From the IMG/VR virus record IMGVR_UViG_3300027749_000560, positions 1 through 20,050 of that record: a stretch of DNA of 20,050 nucleotides, one strand, 5' to 3'. A program made the position numbers and the translations under genes. Positions 4,889-13,818 of the stretch are shown piece by piece (position 1 is the first letter of the stretch; every line of letters starts with the position of its first letter). This stretch comes from a virus. Below the pieces are notes generated by a model. The model was not told the origin of the DNA. It saw only the letters and a list, made by a program, of their open reading frames with translations, and did no database searches.

Positions 4889-7378
4889 TTAAGGTCTGTC
4901 AGGAAGCATATTGCTTAATTCGATTCTTGTTACATAGTCTGAGGCTTCTTTAGCACCACCATAACGACCAATGTCACGCAACATAGATTTGGTTGCCGAT
5001 ACTGTTGGTAATGCCATGCCAGCGCCAGGCTTCAACATTTCGTTTGCCGTCATTTGTTCAACTTTGCTAGTTACTTCTGGCGCGGCAAGGTTAGACAAAA
5101 CAGAGCCTACTGGAGATTGAGTTATAAAGTTGACTGCTTGACCAGCAAGCCCAACCCCTTGTCGTGCGGCATTTGCAATGTCTGTTTTGGAATAGTTTTT
5201 GTATTCACCGACTGGGCCTACTTTAGCGTTGTGCGAAGTAAGTTGAATGTCTGCAAGATGTTGCTTTTCAGCATCAGTTAAAAACTCACCCAATTTAGGT
5301 GCAACAAATGGGTCTTCTAATTGTTTTGTAAAAGTTGCATGAGCAAGGTCATCGCCACCAATAGTAATTCCCTTATCTTTAAGCCTATTTGTTAAAGTGG
5401 CTTTCATTAAATTTCTATATGTTGGGTCTTTGACTTCATTTGCCAAAGATTGCACTTCTTCTAAACTTCCACCAATGATGTGTTTTCTAACAAAATCTTC
5501 TGGTTCTGCCGCACCTTTGGTGTTATCTAATTTTGATGCAACAGCGTTATAGGCTGGAATATTTTTTTCTCTATCAAATTCTTGTTTAGCCAATCTAATA
5601 GCCGTATCTCGCGCTTCTTTGATAGGCAAATTTTCTACTGGCATAGGTAGATTTTCTAATTCTGAACGAGTTATGCCTAATACGTGCTTTACATTTCCAT
5701 CATTTGTGCTTCTTTGTGCAGATGCAATTTCTCCAGCAAGGTTTTTAAAGAGATTCATATTCATCTCTTTTTTGCCTTCTGCATATTGCATCAATTTTTT
5801 ATAAATTACTGGTGCGCCTTCTTTCAAAAAATCTAATTTATCTTCAGCATTTAAATTATTGATTACATTATCAGCCCACATTTTTCCATCGACAGGAAAT
5901 TTGCCACCATTTAACTTTTCTAAATCGTCATAGGCTTTACTAATGTCTGTACGATTATTTTTAATTTGCCCACCAATTTTCTCTATATGTTTTTTAGCAA
6001 GCCCATATTCATCAGCAATATTTCCATATTCACCACTTGCTTTTTTATGCAAAGTATCAAGGTTTTCAACAAGTTTTTTGCTAATGTTTGCAATGTGGGT
6101 TCTTACATCTTGATTAGCACCAATAGCGTTTTGTTCATTACTCCAAATGCCTGGGTCGCGCGTTGCCATGCCAGGCAATAAGTGCGTTCCCAATCTGTTA
6201 GCCGCGGCTTGGTTTTTGATGCCTTCTTCGTTTGGAATATGCCCTTTGTTTATGTCTGATACAAATTGTTTTTGTACTTGTGGGGTAGCAGACTGTAAAT
6301 CTATGTGCGCTTGTGGAGAAAGGTTGGCTTTTCTTGCGGCTTCTGCCACCACTTGGTCTGGCACTTTGCCCATCAATTTATTTGTAAATGCTCTTGCTAA
6401 ATCCATGCCAGCATTACCAACAGCCCCTACGCCACGCGCTATGCCAGCACCAATCGGGTAACCAGCAAAACCACCAGCGCCACCAAAGAAAATTTGTTTG
6501 GCTTTTTCTTCGCCATAGTTTTTTATGTCTGTAACTGGTTCTAATGCGCCTACAAATGCACCGCCTTTAGCAGACTGATACAACTTGTTAGCCAACGATG
6601 CACCTTCACCAATAGCGCCAACACCCGTAGGCGCAACGCCTGCAACAGTTCCCAAAATCTTTCCACCACCCGTCATATAAGGGCGTGACTTTTCGTATGG
6701 TGCTATTTCAGCGTTAATCTTTTTAATGCCCTCTAAAGCATCTTTTACTAGAGCGTTACCCGCTTCTTCAGCGCCAACGGCTTGCAAACCTTTGCCAATC
6801 AGTTGTTGACCGCCAAGTGCAAGTGAACCAAATCCGTGTGCCGCACCCATAGCAATAGATTCTGCGCGAGATGGTGGCTCTGCTTTCTGTACGGGCTTTG
6901 TTGTTTCGCCCTTTTTTTCTGGTGGCGTTTGAGAAATTAAATCAAAGTCTTTTGCATACTTTGTTGAAACTTCTGGTTGAAATTCTGACTTTGGATTGAT
7001 AGTTACATGAAACGGGTCTTTGCTACCCAATGGGCGATGCAACCCAACTTGTTCAAGATACTTATCTGGAACGCTTGCGCTGATGTCAACAGCATCGGTG
7101 TGATACAAGTCTTTTTTTACTTCATCTGGGTTAATAGGCATATTTATGCCTTTTTCACCCTTCTTGTAACGCTCAAACAAGTCTTTTTGTTGTGCGTATG
7201 TACGAACACCACTTGTCAAAGGCAAATCTTTGCCTGTATCGCGTTTGTAGATTTCTTGTAATTTCTCTAAGCGTGTACGCAAATCAGAATCTAAACCAGA
7301 TAAATCTACTTGGTTAGATTTGTTGTCGCTAGACATTCCAGCGCTCATCAGTTCAAAATCTTTTGCGAACTTGGTCAT
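4889..7378 (-). CDS. Ejection/internal virion protein with M15-like peptidase domain
   Basis: An 829-residue protein, the largest of three consecutive ejection-type proteins. Residues 35-130 resemble an M15/VanY-type peptidase: LPLTSGVRT (53-60), LYHTDAVDIS with H93 and D98, GLHRPLGSKDPFHVTI with H124. This would let the protein open peptidoglycan during DNA entry, as internal virion proteins with lytic domains do in T7 and relatives. The H-to-D spacing is two residues shorter than the usual seven. Two copies of a K-(F/Y)-A-K-D-F-x-L-x-S motif (3-12, 140-149) flank the domain. Glycine/alanine-rich stretches (173-205, 236-280, 298-325) could insert into membranes. The rest is helical (HIEKIGGQIKNN…). 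By position it corresponds to P22 gp16, but sequence homology is not established. It overlaps the preceding gene by ATGA. Confidence 0.75.
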   Translation of the reverse strand: MTKFAKDFELMSAGMSSDNKSNQVDLSGLDSDLRTRLEKLQEIYKRDTGKDLPLTSGVRTYAQQKDLFERYKKGEKGINMPINPDEVKKDLYHTDAVDISASVPDKYLEQVGLHRPLGSKDPFHVTINPKSEFQPEVSTKYAKDFDLISQTPPEKKGETTKPVQKAEPPSRAESIAMGAAHGFGSLALGGQQLIGKGLQAVGAEEAGNALVKDALEGIKKINAEIAPYEKSRPYMTGGGKILGTVAGVAPTGVGAIGEGASLANKLYQSAKGGAFVGALEPVTDIKNYGEEKAKQIFFGGAGGFAGYPIGAGIARGVGAVGNAGMDLARAFTNKLMGKVPDQVVAEAARKANLSPQAHIDLQSATPQVQKQFVSDINKGHIPNEEGIKNQAAANRLGTHLLPGMATRDPGIWSNEQNAIGANQDVRTHIANISKKLVENLDTLHKKASGEYGNIADEYGLAKKHIEKIGGQIKNNRTDISKAYDDLEKLNGGKFPVDGKMWADNVINNLNAEDKLDFLKEGAPVIYKKLMQYAEGKKEMNMNLFKNLAGEIASAQRSTNDGNVKHVLGITRSELENLPMPVENLPIKEARDTAIRLAKQEFDREKNIPAYNAVASKLDNTKGAAEPEDFVRKHIIGGSLEEVQSLANEVKDPTYRNLMKATLTNRLKDKGITIGGDDLAHATFTKQLEDPFVAPKLGEFLTDAEKQHLADIQLTSHNAKVGPVGEYKNYSKTDIANAARQGVGLAGQAVNFITQSPVGSVLSNLAAPEVTSKVEQMTANEMLKPGAGMALPTVSATKSMLRDIGRYGGAKEASDYVTRIELSNMLPDRP

Positions 7379-8766
7379 TTTGGAAACAAGCCTGTGTTAT
7401 ACCTTTGGTCTAACAACTCAAGCGCTTCAAGTTGTTGCTTAAACTTTGTTCTTTCTGTTGAAGTCATGCTGTTAATCATGGCTTTTTTATCCTCAACATT
7501 CATATTAGGATAATTCAAAGCCTGTGGCGTAGCAATAGCAGACCATCTTCTCAATTCTTCTGCATACTTCTTTGGGTCTCTTACATAGTTACCCATGTGC
7601 GTATTTTTAAGAAGTGCCAATTTCTTTTGCGCCATTACTTGGTCAGCGGCATTTTCAATGGCTTTTTGAGTCATCTTTGAACTAGGGTTAGCCGCACTTA
7701 ACAAAGCGCGTTCTGCGTCTGTATGGCCAGCGGTAGCCAAAATAGCCGCATTTTTTTCTAATTCATCCGTTGCTGTTTTTCTAATTTCGCTTTCAGAACG
7801 ACCAAGCAATGTATTTAAACCTTCAAGATATTGCCTTCTTGATTGCTCAGTGCCAGTAATAGCCGTCTTTGCCAATCCTTTAATTTTCTGTAAAGAATCA
7901 ATTTCCATTTGTGCTGTACTGGCATCTTTAACAGTTTTATCGTAATCTGATTGAACAGATTTAGCCTCAATTCCCGCACCGCCTTCAGATGGTGCAAGTT
8001 CTTTAGTGGCAAGCGTTCCAGATTTTTCAATCGTAGGTGCTTTGCCACCAACACTAGGCGTTGTTACTGTACTAACTACTTCTGGGCCTGTATCAAGAGT
8101 CCCTGCTTTAGGTGCAAACGCTTCTTGTGCTTCTGTTGGCGATAACAAGCCTTGGCTTGCCATAACTGCGCCTTGTGCTAAGTGTTTGCCTTTTGGAATT
8201 TGACCAAGGATTTGGCTTTGTGCATCAATTAAACGATGCAACTCTGGGTTATCTGGGTTTTGCTTTTTAAGCGCTTCAAATTCTTTTTGATAAACCTTTG
8301 GGTCTTCAATGCCAGCCCTACCCAAAATACCCATAGGGCCTGCCAAAATAGCGCGTTGTTTTTGCGTTAAGTTTTGTGATGCTTCTTTGGCTTCAGTTTG
8401 TGATTTGGCCAATTTAGAAAATTTATCAATAAATTCATGCCCTGTGTATGGTGCAATTTTCGGTACAACAGCGTTTAGTTTGTTTACATCAAATACGCCA
8501 TTGGTCATTACCGCATTGGGGTTTGTTTGCATCATTTCTTGTAATGCAATGCGTTCTTTATCTGCCTGACTTTTTTGACCAAGTTCAATAGCGCCTTTTG
8601 ATACTTCTTGACCTTTTCCAGTAATTTCTTGGCGTTGCTGTTCAAGCAACAAAGGATTCATTTCTTGCGCTTGTTGATAAGCCTGCGCCCCACGCGCGAT
8701 GTTAATCATGTCCCCAAGGCTCATTGGGGTCGGTGGTTTTACTCCAAGTGCTACTGGGTCTGCCAT
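7375..8766 (-). CDS. Ejection protein, probable internal virion protein
   Basis: A 463-residue, mostly helical protein rich in glutamine, lysine and alanine, with no signal peptide, cysteine cluster or transmembrane helix. The N-terminus (PMSLGDMINIARGAQAYQQA, LLLEQQRQEI) is a long amphipathic helix of the kind seen in podoviral DNA injection proteins. A flexible Thr/Ser/Gly-rich segment (about 225-265, TVTTPSVGGKAPTIEKSGT) divides two helical halves. It lies between a DNA transfer protein p32-like gene and the peptidase-bearing ejection protein, the place held by gp20-type proteins in P22-like phages. It is expected to sit inside the capsid and be expelled to build the DNA conduit. The assignment rests on context and composition more than on a clear motif. 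Confidence 0.65.
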   Translation of the reverse strand: MADPVALGVKPPTPMSLGDMINIARGAQAYQQAQEMNPLLLEQQRQEITGKGQEVSKGAIELGQKSQADKERIALQEMMQTNPNAVMTNGVFDVNKLNAVVPKIAPYTGHEFIDKFSKLAKSQTEAKEASQNLTQKQRAILAGPMGILGRAGIEDPKVYQKEFEALKKQNPDNPELHRLIDAQSQILGQIPKGKHLAQGAVMASQGLLSPTEAQEAFAPKAGTLDTGPEVVSTVTTPSVGGKAPTIEKSGTLATKELAPSEGGAGIEAKSVQSDYDKTVKDASTAQMEIDSLQKIKGLAKTAITGTEQSRRQYLEGLNTLLGRSESEIRKTATDELEKNAAILATAGHTDAERALLSAANPSSKMTQKAIENAADQVMAQKKLALLKNTHMGNYVRDPKKYAEELRRWSAIATPQALNYPNMNVEDKKAMINSMTSTERTKFKQQLEALELLDQRYNTGLFPK

Positions 8767-8769
8767 AAC

Positions 8770-9603
8770 TTATCCTAATTGTGGTTTATATGAAATGCCT
8801 TGTGCGCCACCCATATCTGGATTTGGTTGGGTTATGCCTTGAGGCGCACTTGATGTATATCCACCCAATGAATAATTTACTCCACCAGTTTTTGGCGCAA
8901 GTAACTGTGACAACATATATTGATTGCCAGCATTTTGCAAACCACCAGAAATAGCGTTAGCCGCACCTACTGTGCCACCCGCCTGTGCCGCGCCTATACC
9001 TTGAATTGTGCCGCCAATAGCATTAGCACCAGTTGTTCCTGTGCTTGCGCTTGTGTTGTATGCGTTTTGACCTAAACCAGCGATTCCAGCCAAAGTGTTG
9101 TAAATATTACTTCTTTGGTTTTGATAGTTAGTAAATGCGTTTTGATAAGCATTACCAGCATAATCTTGGGTATATCTATCTAAACCAGTCAAAGCGTTAC
9201 CGCCAATTACTCCACCACCTACATTTGCCATTCTGTTGGTTGCTTCTTGACCTTGACCCAACATAAAATCGTAATTAGGCGCTAAACCAGATTTTAAATC
9301 TTCTGCATTAAATTGATGAGTTAAATACCCAGTACCTGTACCAGTAGCACCAGTTGGATTGCCACTAGCATCGTACATTCCATAAGTACCAGAACCTAAT
9401 CCACCTAGTTGATTAAGGGCGTTATAACCAGCCGCACGACCAGGCGCACCTTGTTGTTGGATAGTGTTGAACTGCTGTTTTTGGAAATCTAACGCTTGTT
9501 GCGCTGATTGTGCTTGTGTGTTAGCCGCACTTTTAGCCGCGTCAGCGCCAATAAGTCCACTAACTAAGTTTGTTCCCGCTACTGCGGTCATTCCCCATGT
9601 CAT
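8770..9603 (-). CDS. DNA transfer protein p32-like ejection protein
   Basis: A 277-residue glycine/asparagine/glutamine-rich protein. The N-terminus (GTNLVSGLIGADAAKSAANT, then AQQALDFQKQQFNTIQQQ) has a hydrophobic stretch and a glutamine-rich helix. The centre has NYDFMLGQGQEATNRMANVGG and YTQDYAGNAYQNAFTNYQNQ followed by SNIYNTLAGIAGLGQNAYNT. This Y-A-G-x-A-Y-x-x-A-F-x-N-Y…I-Y-N-x-L-A-G-x-A-G-L-G-Q block is typical of phage proteins annotated as DNA transfer protein p32 and placed with P22 gp7-like ejection proteins. It is released with the DNA at infection. It overlaps the cupin gene upstream by four bases. Confidence 0.8.
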   Translation of the reverse strand: MTWGMTAVAGTNLVSGLIGADAAKSAANTQAQSAQQALDFQKQQFNTIQQQGAPGRAAGYNALNQLGGLGSGTYGMYDASGNPTGATGTGTGYLTHQFNAEDLKSGLAPNYDFMLGQGQEATNRMANVGGGVIGGNALTGLDRYTQDYAGNAYQNAFTNYQNQRSNIYNTLAGIAGLGQNAYNTSASTGTTGANAIGGTIQGIGAAQAGGTVGAANAISGGLQNAGNQYMLSQLLAPKTGGVNYSLGGYTSSAPQGITQPNPDMGGAQGISYKPQLG

Positions 9604-10139
9604 AGCAATTCCCCTTTATTTTGTGGCGCAGAGGCTATAAACCCCATTTCTTCGTAAGTTGGCGCAATAACTTCTTCTTCAATCTTGGCAAGGTTTTCCT
9701 CACCCTGATGTTCAGTCATGTGAACTGTTACCCAAATAGTGTCCTCTTCGGCATACACAGCCCGCTTTAAACCTACTTCAGAAACAAATATATGAGGCGC
9801 TTCAAAATACTTTTTACCGAATTCTGTGGCAACAGATACCTTGCCTTTCATAATAAAGTTCAAATGCTGATGCCTGTGAATCTTTCCTATGATGATTGTT
9901 CCCTTTGGGATAAACATTTCTCTTGCATAAGTTCCACATCCATATTTCTCGTCAATAGGCGAAAAATGGTGCGTTAACTTGCAATCTTCCAATGTTGATT
10001 CAATCTCGCCTTTAGCAATTTTGTCTATCAAACCATTCTGGAAAACCATTACATTATGGCGAAATTGGACTTTTTCTGGCGTGTTTTGACCTTGTTGCGC
10101 GATACCGCCAACAGCAAGTAAATCAATGACTTCGCTCAT
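9600..10139 (-). CDS. Cupin-fold protein in the virion operon
   Basis: A 179-residue soluble protein with a single cupin-like beta barrel. FIPKGTIIIGKIHRHQHLNF (about 76-95) and IMKGKVSV supply the first cupin motif, with H88, H90 and H92 as likely metal ligands. HIFVSEVGLKRAVYAEEDTIWVTVH (116-140) is the second motif, with H140. No substrate can be assigned. The place between a 78-residue tail-type protein and the p32-like ejection protein suggests a virion-assembly or structural use of the fold. The frame stays open to an ATG at 10178, but those codons lie over the conserved end of the upstream gene, so ATG 10139 or 10148 is preferred; none has a clear ribosome site. Confidence 0.7.
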   Translation of the reverse strand: MSEVIDLLAVGGIAQQGQNTPEKVQFRHNVMVFQNGLIDKIAKGEIESTLEDCKLTHHFSPIDEKYGCGTYAREMFIPKGTIIIGKIHRHQHLNFIMKGKVSVATEFGKKYFEAPHIFVSEVGLKRAVYAEEDTIWVTVHMTEHQGEENLAKIEEEVIAPTYEEMGFIASAPQNKGELL

Positions 10140-10140
10140 G

Positions 10141-10377
10141 TTAGACATTGTAATATGGCACTTTGTATGGCACACCATTTATGGTAATGTTTATAAACCC
10201 AACGGGGTTAGCAGGCAAAGTACCTGACCCAGCCGTAGCCGTTGTCGCAGAACTGAAGTTGAGAAGATTAAGGAAGAACTGTTGCCATGCCCTTGTGGGG
10301 CGCTTAGTCTGTCCATCCAAGAACTCAGTCTGTGGGTATGGGTTTAACTGCGTGGTATTGGAAATGCCCGTAGCCAT
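10141..10377 (-). CDS. Small tail-associated phage protein
   Basis: A 78-residue protein. The first half (PYPQTEFLDGQTKRPTRAWQ, FFLNLLNF) is probably helical. The second half ends with PANPVGFINITINGVPYKVPYYNV, a short beta motif (G-x-I-x-x-x-I-N-G-x-x-Y-K-V-P-Y-Y) that recurs at the C-terminus of small proteins encoded beside head-tail connector genes in podoviruses. Its role is unknown but a structural one is likely. Its start overlaps the stop of the gp10-like gene as TAATG. Confidence 0.75.
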   Translation of the reverse strand: MATGISNTTQLNPYPQTEFLDGQTKRPTRAWQQFFLNLLNFSSATTATAGSGTLPANPVGFINITINGVPYKVPYYNV

Positions 10378-12263
10378 TAGTTTTCCCCACCAGTTGCTTT
10401 TAGGTTAGCCGAAATAATCACAGCGTTGATAGGGTCGCTCACGACCACTTCAAACACTCTATCTCTAGCCATACCCAATCTGCGCCAAATAGCACGATTC
10501 TTATACTTACCGATTTGACCAATAGAAGTCCAATGTTCACTTGACCATGTAGAGCCACCATCGTTTGACCAGCGAAGCATAGCCTGCGGGTCAGCGCCAA
10601 CGACCTCATCGTTTAATGGGGTAGTGATGCCCGTGATGCCAACGCCAGGCTGAAACTGTATTTGCAGTTCATCAAAGTATTGGCGTTGTAGGTCAGTCAC
10701 CAAGTGTGGCGCTCTGCGAAGCCTACGGGTGTACTGTCCGTTGTCGGTGTAGTTGTTCTTGTCTATCTCATAGATTGAGCCGTCTTGGTAGTCACCCACC
10801 AAAACTAGCCCTTGGAACACCGCACAGCAATTACCTCTGTGACGGGTATAAGTTCCGTCATTGTTGCTGTATAACCATTTATGCCACATTCCAGAGGCTA
10901 GGTCATACGCCCAAGTTAACTCTAGAGTAGGGAAAGACACTACATAAACTTCGTGACCTTCTAACTGGTAAGTCCAAGCAATAGCATCATCTACATATTG
11001 ATTGGTTATGGAGTTCTCAACAGCGTGGTTAGATATGCGGGTAGGCACATAGCCCTTCATCTGCATAATCTGCGCTTGACCTCGGTTGTTGCGCGAGACA
11101 TAACAGAACGAATCACCAAATCTAGCAAGGGAAAACTTAGCCGCAATGCCGTGTTGGGTGTTAGTGCCTGGGATTCTTGAAAAAGGAAAAGGGTTTCCAC
11201 CTACATCTGTCCAAACCTCAGAGGAGTTCTCACCCATTAGGTAAACTTCTCGGTGGTCAACAATAAGCGCCACTAGGTTATCTGGTGAGCCATCTTTGCT
11301 AGAAAACGATGTGTTGCCAGAAATAGGCGATGACACGCCAGATGCACCAAATTGTTGTGATGCTGGTCTGTTGTATACAAAGTAGTTATCAACAATGTCA
11401 CAAGTCTCACCCCCTGTGAACGCACCATCGCTTGATGGCAAAACAGTCCAATTAAGGGCGTACATCGTGATGGATGCGATTGTCTGTGAGTTGTTTACTG
11501 TGTAAGTTCCTGCGCCACCAGTACCCGTACCCAACGCAGTAATGATGGTTTGTGTAGTAATGCCAGCGCCTTGGATGGTCTGACCGACATACAAAGTACC
11601 ACTAGCAACAGATGCAACAGTTAGCGTAGTTCCAGATATGGCGGCAGTAATTACAGCGCCAGGACTTGATGTGTACATCTGGCTAGAAGCGATTGATTGC
11701 GACAACCCAAGGGTATATGTACCCGTTCCACCAGTTCCAGTTCCCAAAGCCGTTATAACTGTCTCTTGAAGTGCGCCAACAGCAAATAGGTTTTGACCAA
11801 CAGCGATAGTGCCAGATTTAACAGAAGTAACAGTCAAAGTCGTGCCAGAAGTAGAGCCTGTAAACACAGCGGCAGTCACAGTAGAAATGCGCCATGTATA
11901 GCGATATGTGCCGTCTACGATATAAGCGTTGATTCCGTTGTCAGAAATGGTGACGCGACCCGTTGTAGTGTTTAACTGCCCAATCATTGTGGGAGTCAAA
12001 AGGCTGTTAAACACATAGACATAAGCGCCACAAACGGCAAGCATCCTTGTGCCACCAGATAGCGTTCTAAGCCCACGAACCTCTTGTTGGTTGGGCAAAA
12101 TGGCTTTAATCGTCAGACCTGGCGTTGGGTATAGCGCTACCACCCCTCGGTCACCAGGCTGTTTAAGTGGGTCAACTTCTGGAAGAAAGTTTATACACTC
12201 ATTCGAGTCTTGGTAAACCGAAGTCGCTGGGTAGGAGGGGCCAACAAAGCCAAAGTCTGCCAT
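10377..12263 (-). CDS. P22 gp10-like packaged DNA stabilisation protein
   Basis: A 628-residue head-closure protein related to P22 gp10, which joins the portal/gp4 ring to the tail needle and keeps packaged DNA in the capsid. The N-terminal [83 protein letters not shown] and ASGMWHKW runs are the usual landmarks of the family and describe a beta-propeller-like body. Two tandem 68-residue beta-rich repeats (about 131-198 and 203-270) interrupt that body and explain why the protein is longer than P22 gp10. It is joined to the gp4-like gene by TAATG (12261-12265), so the two head-completion proteins are coupled. Confidence 0.85.
   Translation of the reverse strand: MADFGFVGPSYPATSVYQDSNECINFLPEVDPLKQPGDRGVVALYPTPGLTIKAILPNQQEVRGLRTLSGGTRMLAVCGAYVYVFNSLLTPTMIGQLNTTTGRVTISDNGINAYIVDGTYRYTWRISTVTAAVFTGSTSGTTLTVTSVKSGTIAVGQNLFAVGALQETVITALGTGTGGTGTYTLGLSQSIASSQMYTSSPGAVITAAISGTTLTVASVASGTLYVGQTIQGAGITTQTIITALGTGTGGAGTYTVNNSQTIASITMYALNWTVLPSSDGAFTGGETCDIVDNYFVYNRPASQQFGASGVSSPISGNTSFSSKDGSPDNLVALIVDHREVYLMGENSSEVWTDVGGNPFPFSRIPGTNTQHGIAAKFSLARFGDSFCYVSRNNRGQAQIMQMKGYVPTRISNHAVENSITNQYVDDAIAWTYQLEGHEVYVVSFPTLELTWAYDLASGMWHKWLYSNNDGTYTRHRGNCCAVFQGLVLVGDYQDGSIYEIDKNNYTDNGQYTRRLRRAPHLVTDLQRQYFDELQIQFQPGVGITGITTPLNDEVVGADPQAMLRWSNDGGSTWSSEHWTSIGQIGKYKNRAIWRRLGMARDRVFEVVVSDPINAVIISANLKATGGEN
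11454..11873 (-). repeat. Two tandem beta-domain repeats in the gp10-like gene
   Basis: Units at 11670-11873 and 11454-11657 encode about 68 residues each. Both share S-G-T-T-L-T-V-x-S-V-x-S-G-T-x-x-V-G-Q, then [13 protein letters not shown]-x-G-T-Y-T, then S-Q-x-I-A-S. The DNA copies have diverged, so the duplication is not recent. A third, more divergent unit lies in the gp4-like gene at 12791-13003. Confidence 0.8.
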
Positions 12264-13243
12264 TAAGTAAATCCACCATTTAATATAAACCCTGCATCTT
12301 TGGCGCGACCAACCAGTAATGAATCTGGGTATCTTGCAGTTTGCAATGGTGACATATTGGTGCGCTTGAGGGTTGCTTTTGCTTGTGCGGCAAAAGCGTT
12401 AATCATGGCAATTTGAGTTTGTGAGGCTTTGCCATACATAGGCATTAAACGCTCTGCCAAGCACCATCTGAGGCACATTGAATAGCCTTGTGGCAACGCG
12501 ATGTTGTCGTACAAAGTGTTGTATCTGCTAAAAATGGTGTTAGCAAACATGTGCATCTCGCCCTGTGAGGGGTTTGGCCACACAAAGAGGTTTCCCGTAT
12601 CAGCGCCAGCATTGAAATACAACGCTTTTGGCCACGGGCCATTCAGCGTCTTTAGACCAATCATCTCGTAATCTTCTAACGCCAAAATAGATATTGGGTA
12701 ATCCAATCCACCGCTTACGATGGGCATACCATTTGAGTTAGTGTTAATACGAACAAAAGCAGAGTTAATACCCAAAGGCTTTTCGTAGTAAGCAGTTATT
12801 GTGGTTGATGAAACTGTCTGGCTAATGTCCAGTTGATAAGTACCAACCTCATTTACATTACCGCCAGCGCCCGTCAAAAAGTCCACAATCTTTGTGCCTG
12901 CTGTGATTCCTGTGCCTTTAAGGGTTTGCCCTTGTGCCACAGCGCCAGAACCAATAGCGGTAACAGTTAGCACATCACCAGTAATTGAGCCTGTGAAAGA
13001 TGCACCAATGAAGTTTGCGGTAGACGCTACGGGGCCAATCGTGTATTGGGTCTGCCCCGCAATGACTGGGAAGATAATCTCAGTCACATTAAATACCATC
13101 ATGTCCTCATTTGACCATTGGTCAATGAGGTCGTTGAGCATATCCAGAGCGTCTGTCGCGGCATCCGAAGTCGGTGTTTCACCAGCCTCTAAAGCGCCTA
13201 TGTCTTTTAATGCTCTGCTAATAATGTCGATGGGCTGAGTCAT
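12263..13243 (-). CDS. P22 gp4-like tail accessory factor
   Basis: A 326-residue protein of the P22 gp4 type, the ring that binds under the portal after DNA packaging and begins head closure. Family landmarks are [40 protein letters not shown], the strand [13 protein letters not shown], then after an insertion [49 protein letters not shown] and the helical [22 protein letters not shown]. The usual P22 gp4 is about half this size. Part of the excess is a beta domain inserted at residues 81-151, matching the repeats in the neighbouring gp10-like protein. The gene lies three bases after the preceding one and shares TAATG with the next. Confidence 0.85.
   Translation of the reverse strand: MTQPIDIISRALKDIGALEAGETPTSDAATDALDMLNDLIDQWSNEDMMVFNVTEIIFPVIAGQTQYTIGPVASTANFIGASFTGSITGDVLTVTAIGSGAVAQGQTLKGTGITAGTKIVDFLTGAGGNVNEVGTYQLDISQTVSSTTITAYYEKPLGINSAFVRINTNSNGMPIVSGGLDYPISILALEDYEMIGLKTLNGPWPKALYFNAGADTGNLFVWPNPSQGEMHMFANTIFSRYNTLYDNIALPQGYSMCLRWCLAERLMPMYGKASQTQIAMINAFAAQAKATLKRTNMSPLQTARYPDSLLVGRAKDAGFILNGGFT
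12791..13003 (-). repeat. Related beta-domain insertion in the gp4-like gene
   Basis: This encodes residues 81-151, with [16 protein letters not shown]-x-[17 protein letters not shown] and S-Q-T-V-S-S-T-T-I. The order of motifs is the same as in the two repeats at 11454-11873. It separates the strand TQYTIGP from EKPLGIN, which are adjacent in a standard gp4 fold. Confidence 0.75.
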
Positions 13244-13246
13244 GGT

Positions 13247-13564
13247 TTATCCAAGATTTACTGTAAAAACCTGAGCAACCCATGGCAATTTAACCTTGTC
13301 TTTTTCAAGATTAGCAAGTTGTTCCTCTAGGCGTGATTCTATGATATTTACGCCTTCTCGCATAGAGTCAGCCTTAACCCAAGCAATGACATCTTCTTCC
13401 TTTACTTCTAGCAAAGGCTTACGCAAAACGGGGTCTCCAAACTTCCAATAGCCCTCGGTTTCTACTGTGGTGTCTAAATGACGCGCTAAAACGCTGTACT
13501 TGACTTCTGTAATCAGCCCGTCAGTAGCGTCAATTTCGTGTATTTTCCATTTGTGGGTAATCAT
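13247..13564 (-). CDS. Conserved phage protein, MITHKW/TVETEG type
   Basis: A 105-residue soluble protein. It opens MITHKWKIHEIDATDGLITE, has TTVETEGYWKFGDPV in the middle, and ends with EEDVIAWVKADS, ESRLEEQL and LPWVAQVFT. This pattern is common in phage genomes beside tail-fibre genes (a domain-of-unknown-function family). The function is unknown, and a part in fibre attachment or assembly is only suggested by location. Its ATG overlaps the stop of the preceding 85-residue gene by four bases. Confidence 0.8.
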   Translation of the reverse strand: MITHKWKIHEIDATDGLITEVKYSVLARHLDTTVETEGYWKFGDPVLRKPLLEVKEEDVIAWVKADSMREGVNIIESRLEEQLANLEKDKVKLPWVAQVFTVNLG

Positions 13565-13818
13565 TTAGGAAACTCCTCTTTTACTGCTTGTATAGCCGAT
13601 TTCCAAGCGTCTAGCCCTTGGTGATAGATTAAATCTAGTTGGTCTGCAATGCTTGGATAGGCTTGTTGGCGTTTGGCTATGTAGGCATGAGCATCTATGT
13701 AGGCTTGAACTGCTGACTCGTCATAGGTAACGGGGTTGCCATTAGCGTCAAAAGCATCGTCACCACGGATAGTAACGACATTGCTATGTGTTGCAATAAT
13801 TGCTTGATGTTTGTTCAT
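13561..13818 (-). CDS. Small phage protein, possible tail-fibre assembly factor
   Basis: An 85-residue soluble protein. It begins with NKHQAIIATHSNVVTIRGDD, continues with FDANGNPVTYDESAVQAYID, and ends with a helix containing YPSIADQLDLIYHQGLDAWK and AIQAVKEEFPK. The segment Y-P-x-I-A-D-Q-L-D-x-I-x-H…A-x-x-A-V-K-x-x-x-P-K is widespread in small phage proteins encoded with tail fibres. A tail-assembly or chaperone role is likely by analogy but is not shown. It overlaps its neighbours on both sides by ATGA (13561-13564 and 13815-13818). Confidence 0.75.
   Translation of the reverse strand: MNKHQAIIATHSNVVTIRGDDAFDANGNPVTYDESAVQAYIDAHAYIAKRQQAYPSIADQLDLIYHQGLDAWKSAIQAVKEEFPK

Noticed and set aside
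9600-10178. Cupin gene starting at the farther ATG (10178)
   Set aside because: Those 13 codons lie over the conserved ending of the upstream 78-residue protein and have no ribosome site, so the open frame there is probably incidental.
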